Positions 63,688 to 64,000 of a DNA stretch of 64,000 bases are shown in pieces; within the stretch, counting starts at the first letter, position 1; the number at the start of each line of letters is the position of its first letter. This DNA comes from Chryseobacterium gleum (GTDB lineage: Bacteria > Bacteroidota > Bacteroidia > Flavobacteriales_D > Crocinitomicaceae). Location: NCBI GenBank assembly GCA_945882095.1, contig CAMCWF010000001.1, forward strand, positions 124,001 to 188,000, given 5' to 3'. The notes under the pieces were generated by a model. It did not search any database. It was not told the DNA's origin and was given only the letters and a program-made list of their open reading frames with translations. Position numbers and translations under genes: made by a program.

Positions 63688-64000
63688 ATGTTTGAAAAGA
63701 ATGGCTTAACCTCCCCGATAAATAAAGTTAAAATTCAATTAACTTTCATGAGCTTTTTACAGTACTTCATTTGGGGTGCTTGGCTCATTACCGTTGGAAA
63801 ATACTGTACCAATACCATGCACTGGTCCTTTACGGAATTCGGGGCGATTTTCACGACCATGGGAATTTCCTCTGTGTTTATGCCCAGCATAATGGGAATT
63901 GTGGCAGACAAATGGATCAACGCGGAAAAACTCTTGGGCGCACTTCACTTGCTTAGCGGATTGGCAATTGTCAGCCTCCCTTTTGTACATGATCCCACGC
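63688..64000 (+). CDS. Nucleoside permease (NupG-like), N-terminal part
   Basis: The first 104 codons of a major-facilitator protein of the nucleoside:H+ symporter group; the gene continues past the right edge. QLTFMSFLQYFIWGAWLITVG and FGAIFTTMGISSVFMPSIMG are typical of the first three helices. The ATG at 63688 follows the nuclease gene by 17 bases. A later start at about 63748 would give the length usual for E. coli NupG, so the exact start is unsure. Confidence 0.85.
   Translation, partial: MFEKNGLTSPINKVKIQLTFMSFLQYFIWGAWLITVGKYCTNTMHWSFTEFGAIFTTMGISSVFMPSIMGIVADKWINAEKLLGALHLLSGLAIVSLPFVHDPT

Noticed and set aside
1-64000. CRISPR arrays, prophage, transposases or toxin-antitoxin pairs
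   Set aside because: No regular repeat-spacer pattern, integrase, transposase or recognised toxin gene was found on either strand.

Overview
The window comes from the chromosome of a free-living member of the Bacteroidetes, most likely of the order Flavobacteriales. The grounds are gene families largely confined to that phylum (DUF2480, GldH, DUF2911, a Cys-rich N-terminal version of RicT, a TonB receptor beside an HMA protein, a bifunctional nuclease with a UVR tail), repeated TAnnTTTG promoter elements in place of sigma70 -10 boxes, and a moderately AT-rich sequence. The genus cannot be read from this stretch.

Layout. Positions 1-10835 (minus strand) form the transcription/translation superoperon: tRNA-Thr(TGT), tRNA-Tyr, tRNA-Gly, tRNA-Thr(GGT), tuf, tRNA-Trp, secE, nusG, rplK, rplA, rplJ, rplL, rpoB and rpoC, the last cut by the window edge. 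Positions 10989-13318 hold two glycosyltransferases and a DUF3467 gene. Positions 12102-19416 (minus) are one tight six-gene run headed by an H-NOX heme sensor, a 1260-residue histidine kinase whose N-terminus looks like the H-NOX-associated HNOBA domain, and a stand-alone receiver: a nitric-oxide signalling module, and the most interesting locus here. A saccharopine dehydrogenase-like gene, DUF3467 and a glycosyltransferase follow in the same run.

Positions 19516-29288 are mixed housekeeping and small secreted proteins: aldo/keto reductase, ferredoxin-NADP reductase, an orphan histidine kinase, thyA-folA, a 3-hydroxyanthranilate dioxygenase, two paralogous lipoproteins, an HMA lipoprotein, an alpha/beta hydrolase, a small XRE regulator, DUF2480 and a rhomboid protease. 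Positions 29239-37852 (minus) are a nine-gene surface-polysaccharide operon. It makes UDP-diacetamido-glucuronate (WbpA/B/E/D-like enzymes), UDP-glucuronate/UDP-xylose (Ugd, Uxs) and dTDP-4-keto-6-deoxyglucose (RfbB), and ends with a CpsB-type phosphatase and a SixA-like phosphatase. A beta-barrel protein and Kdo transferase (plus strand) follow, so the cell has LPS.

Positions 39943-52709 (minus) contain purF and then up to twelve nearly gapless genes reading radA, RDD protein, rsmI, holB, ricT, gldH, a DUF6495-like gene, DUF2911, a DMT transporter, a Cys-rich protein, a TonB receptor and an HMA protein. The last three look like a metal-handling module. Positions 52864-56580 (plus) hold an acidic-tailed protein and deoC with two aldehyde dehydrogenase genes, the second lacking the catalytic domain. 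Positions 56598-60257 hold lipoproteins, tRNA-Pro, a SOUL protein and a secreted hydrolase, with a 30-bp perfect direct repeat flanking one lipoprotein gene. The window ends with menA, etfB-etfA, a bifunctional nuclease and the start of a nucleoside permease.

No rRNA, CRISPR array, phage, transposase or replication origin was seen, and no stretch over 300 bases lacks a gene.
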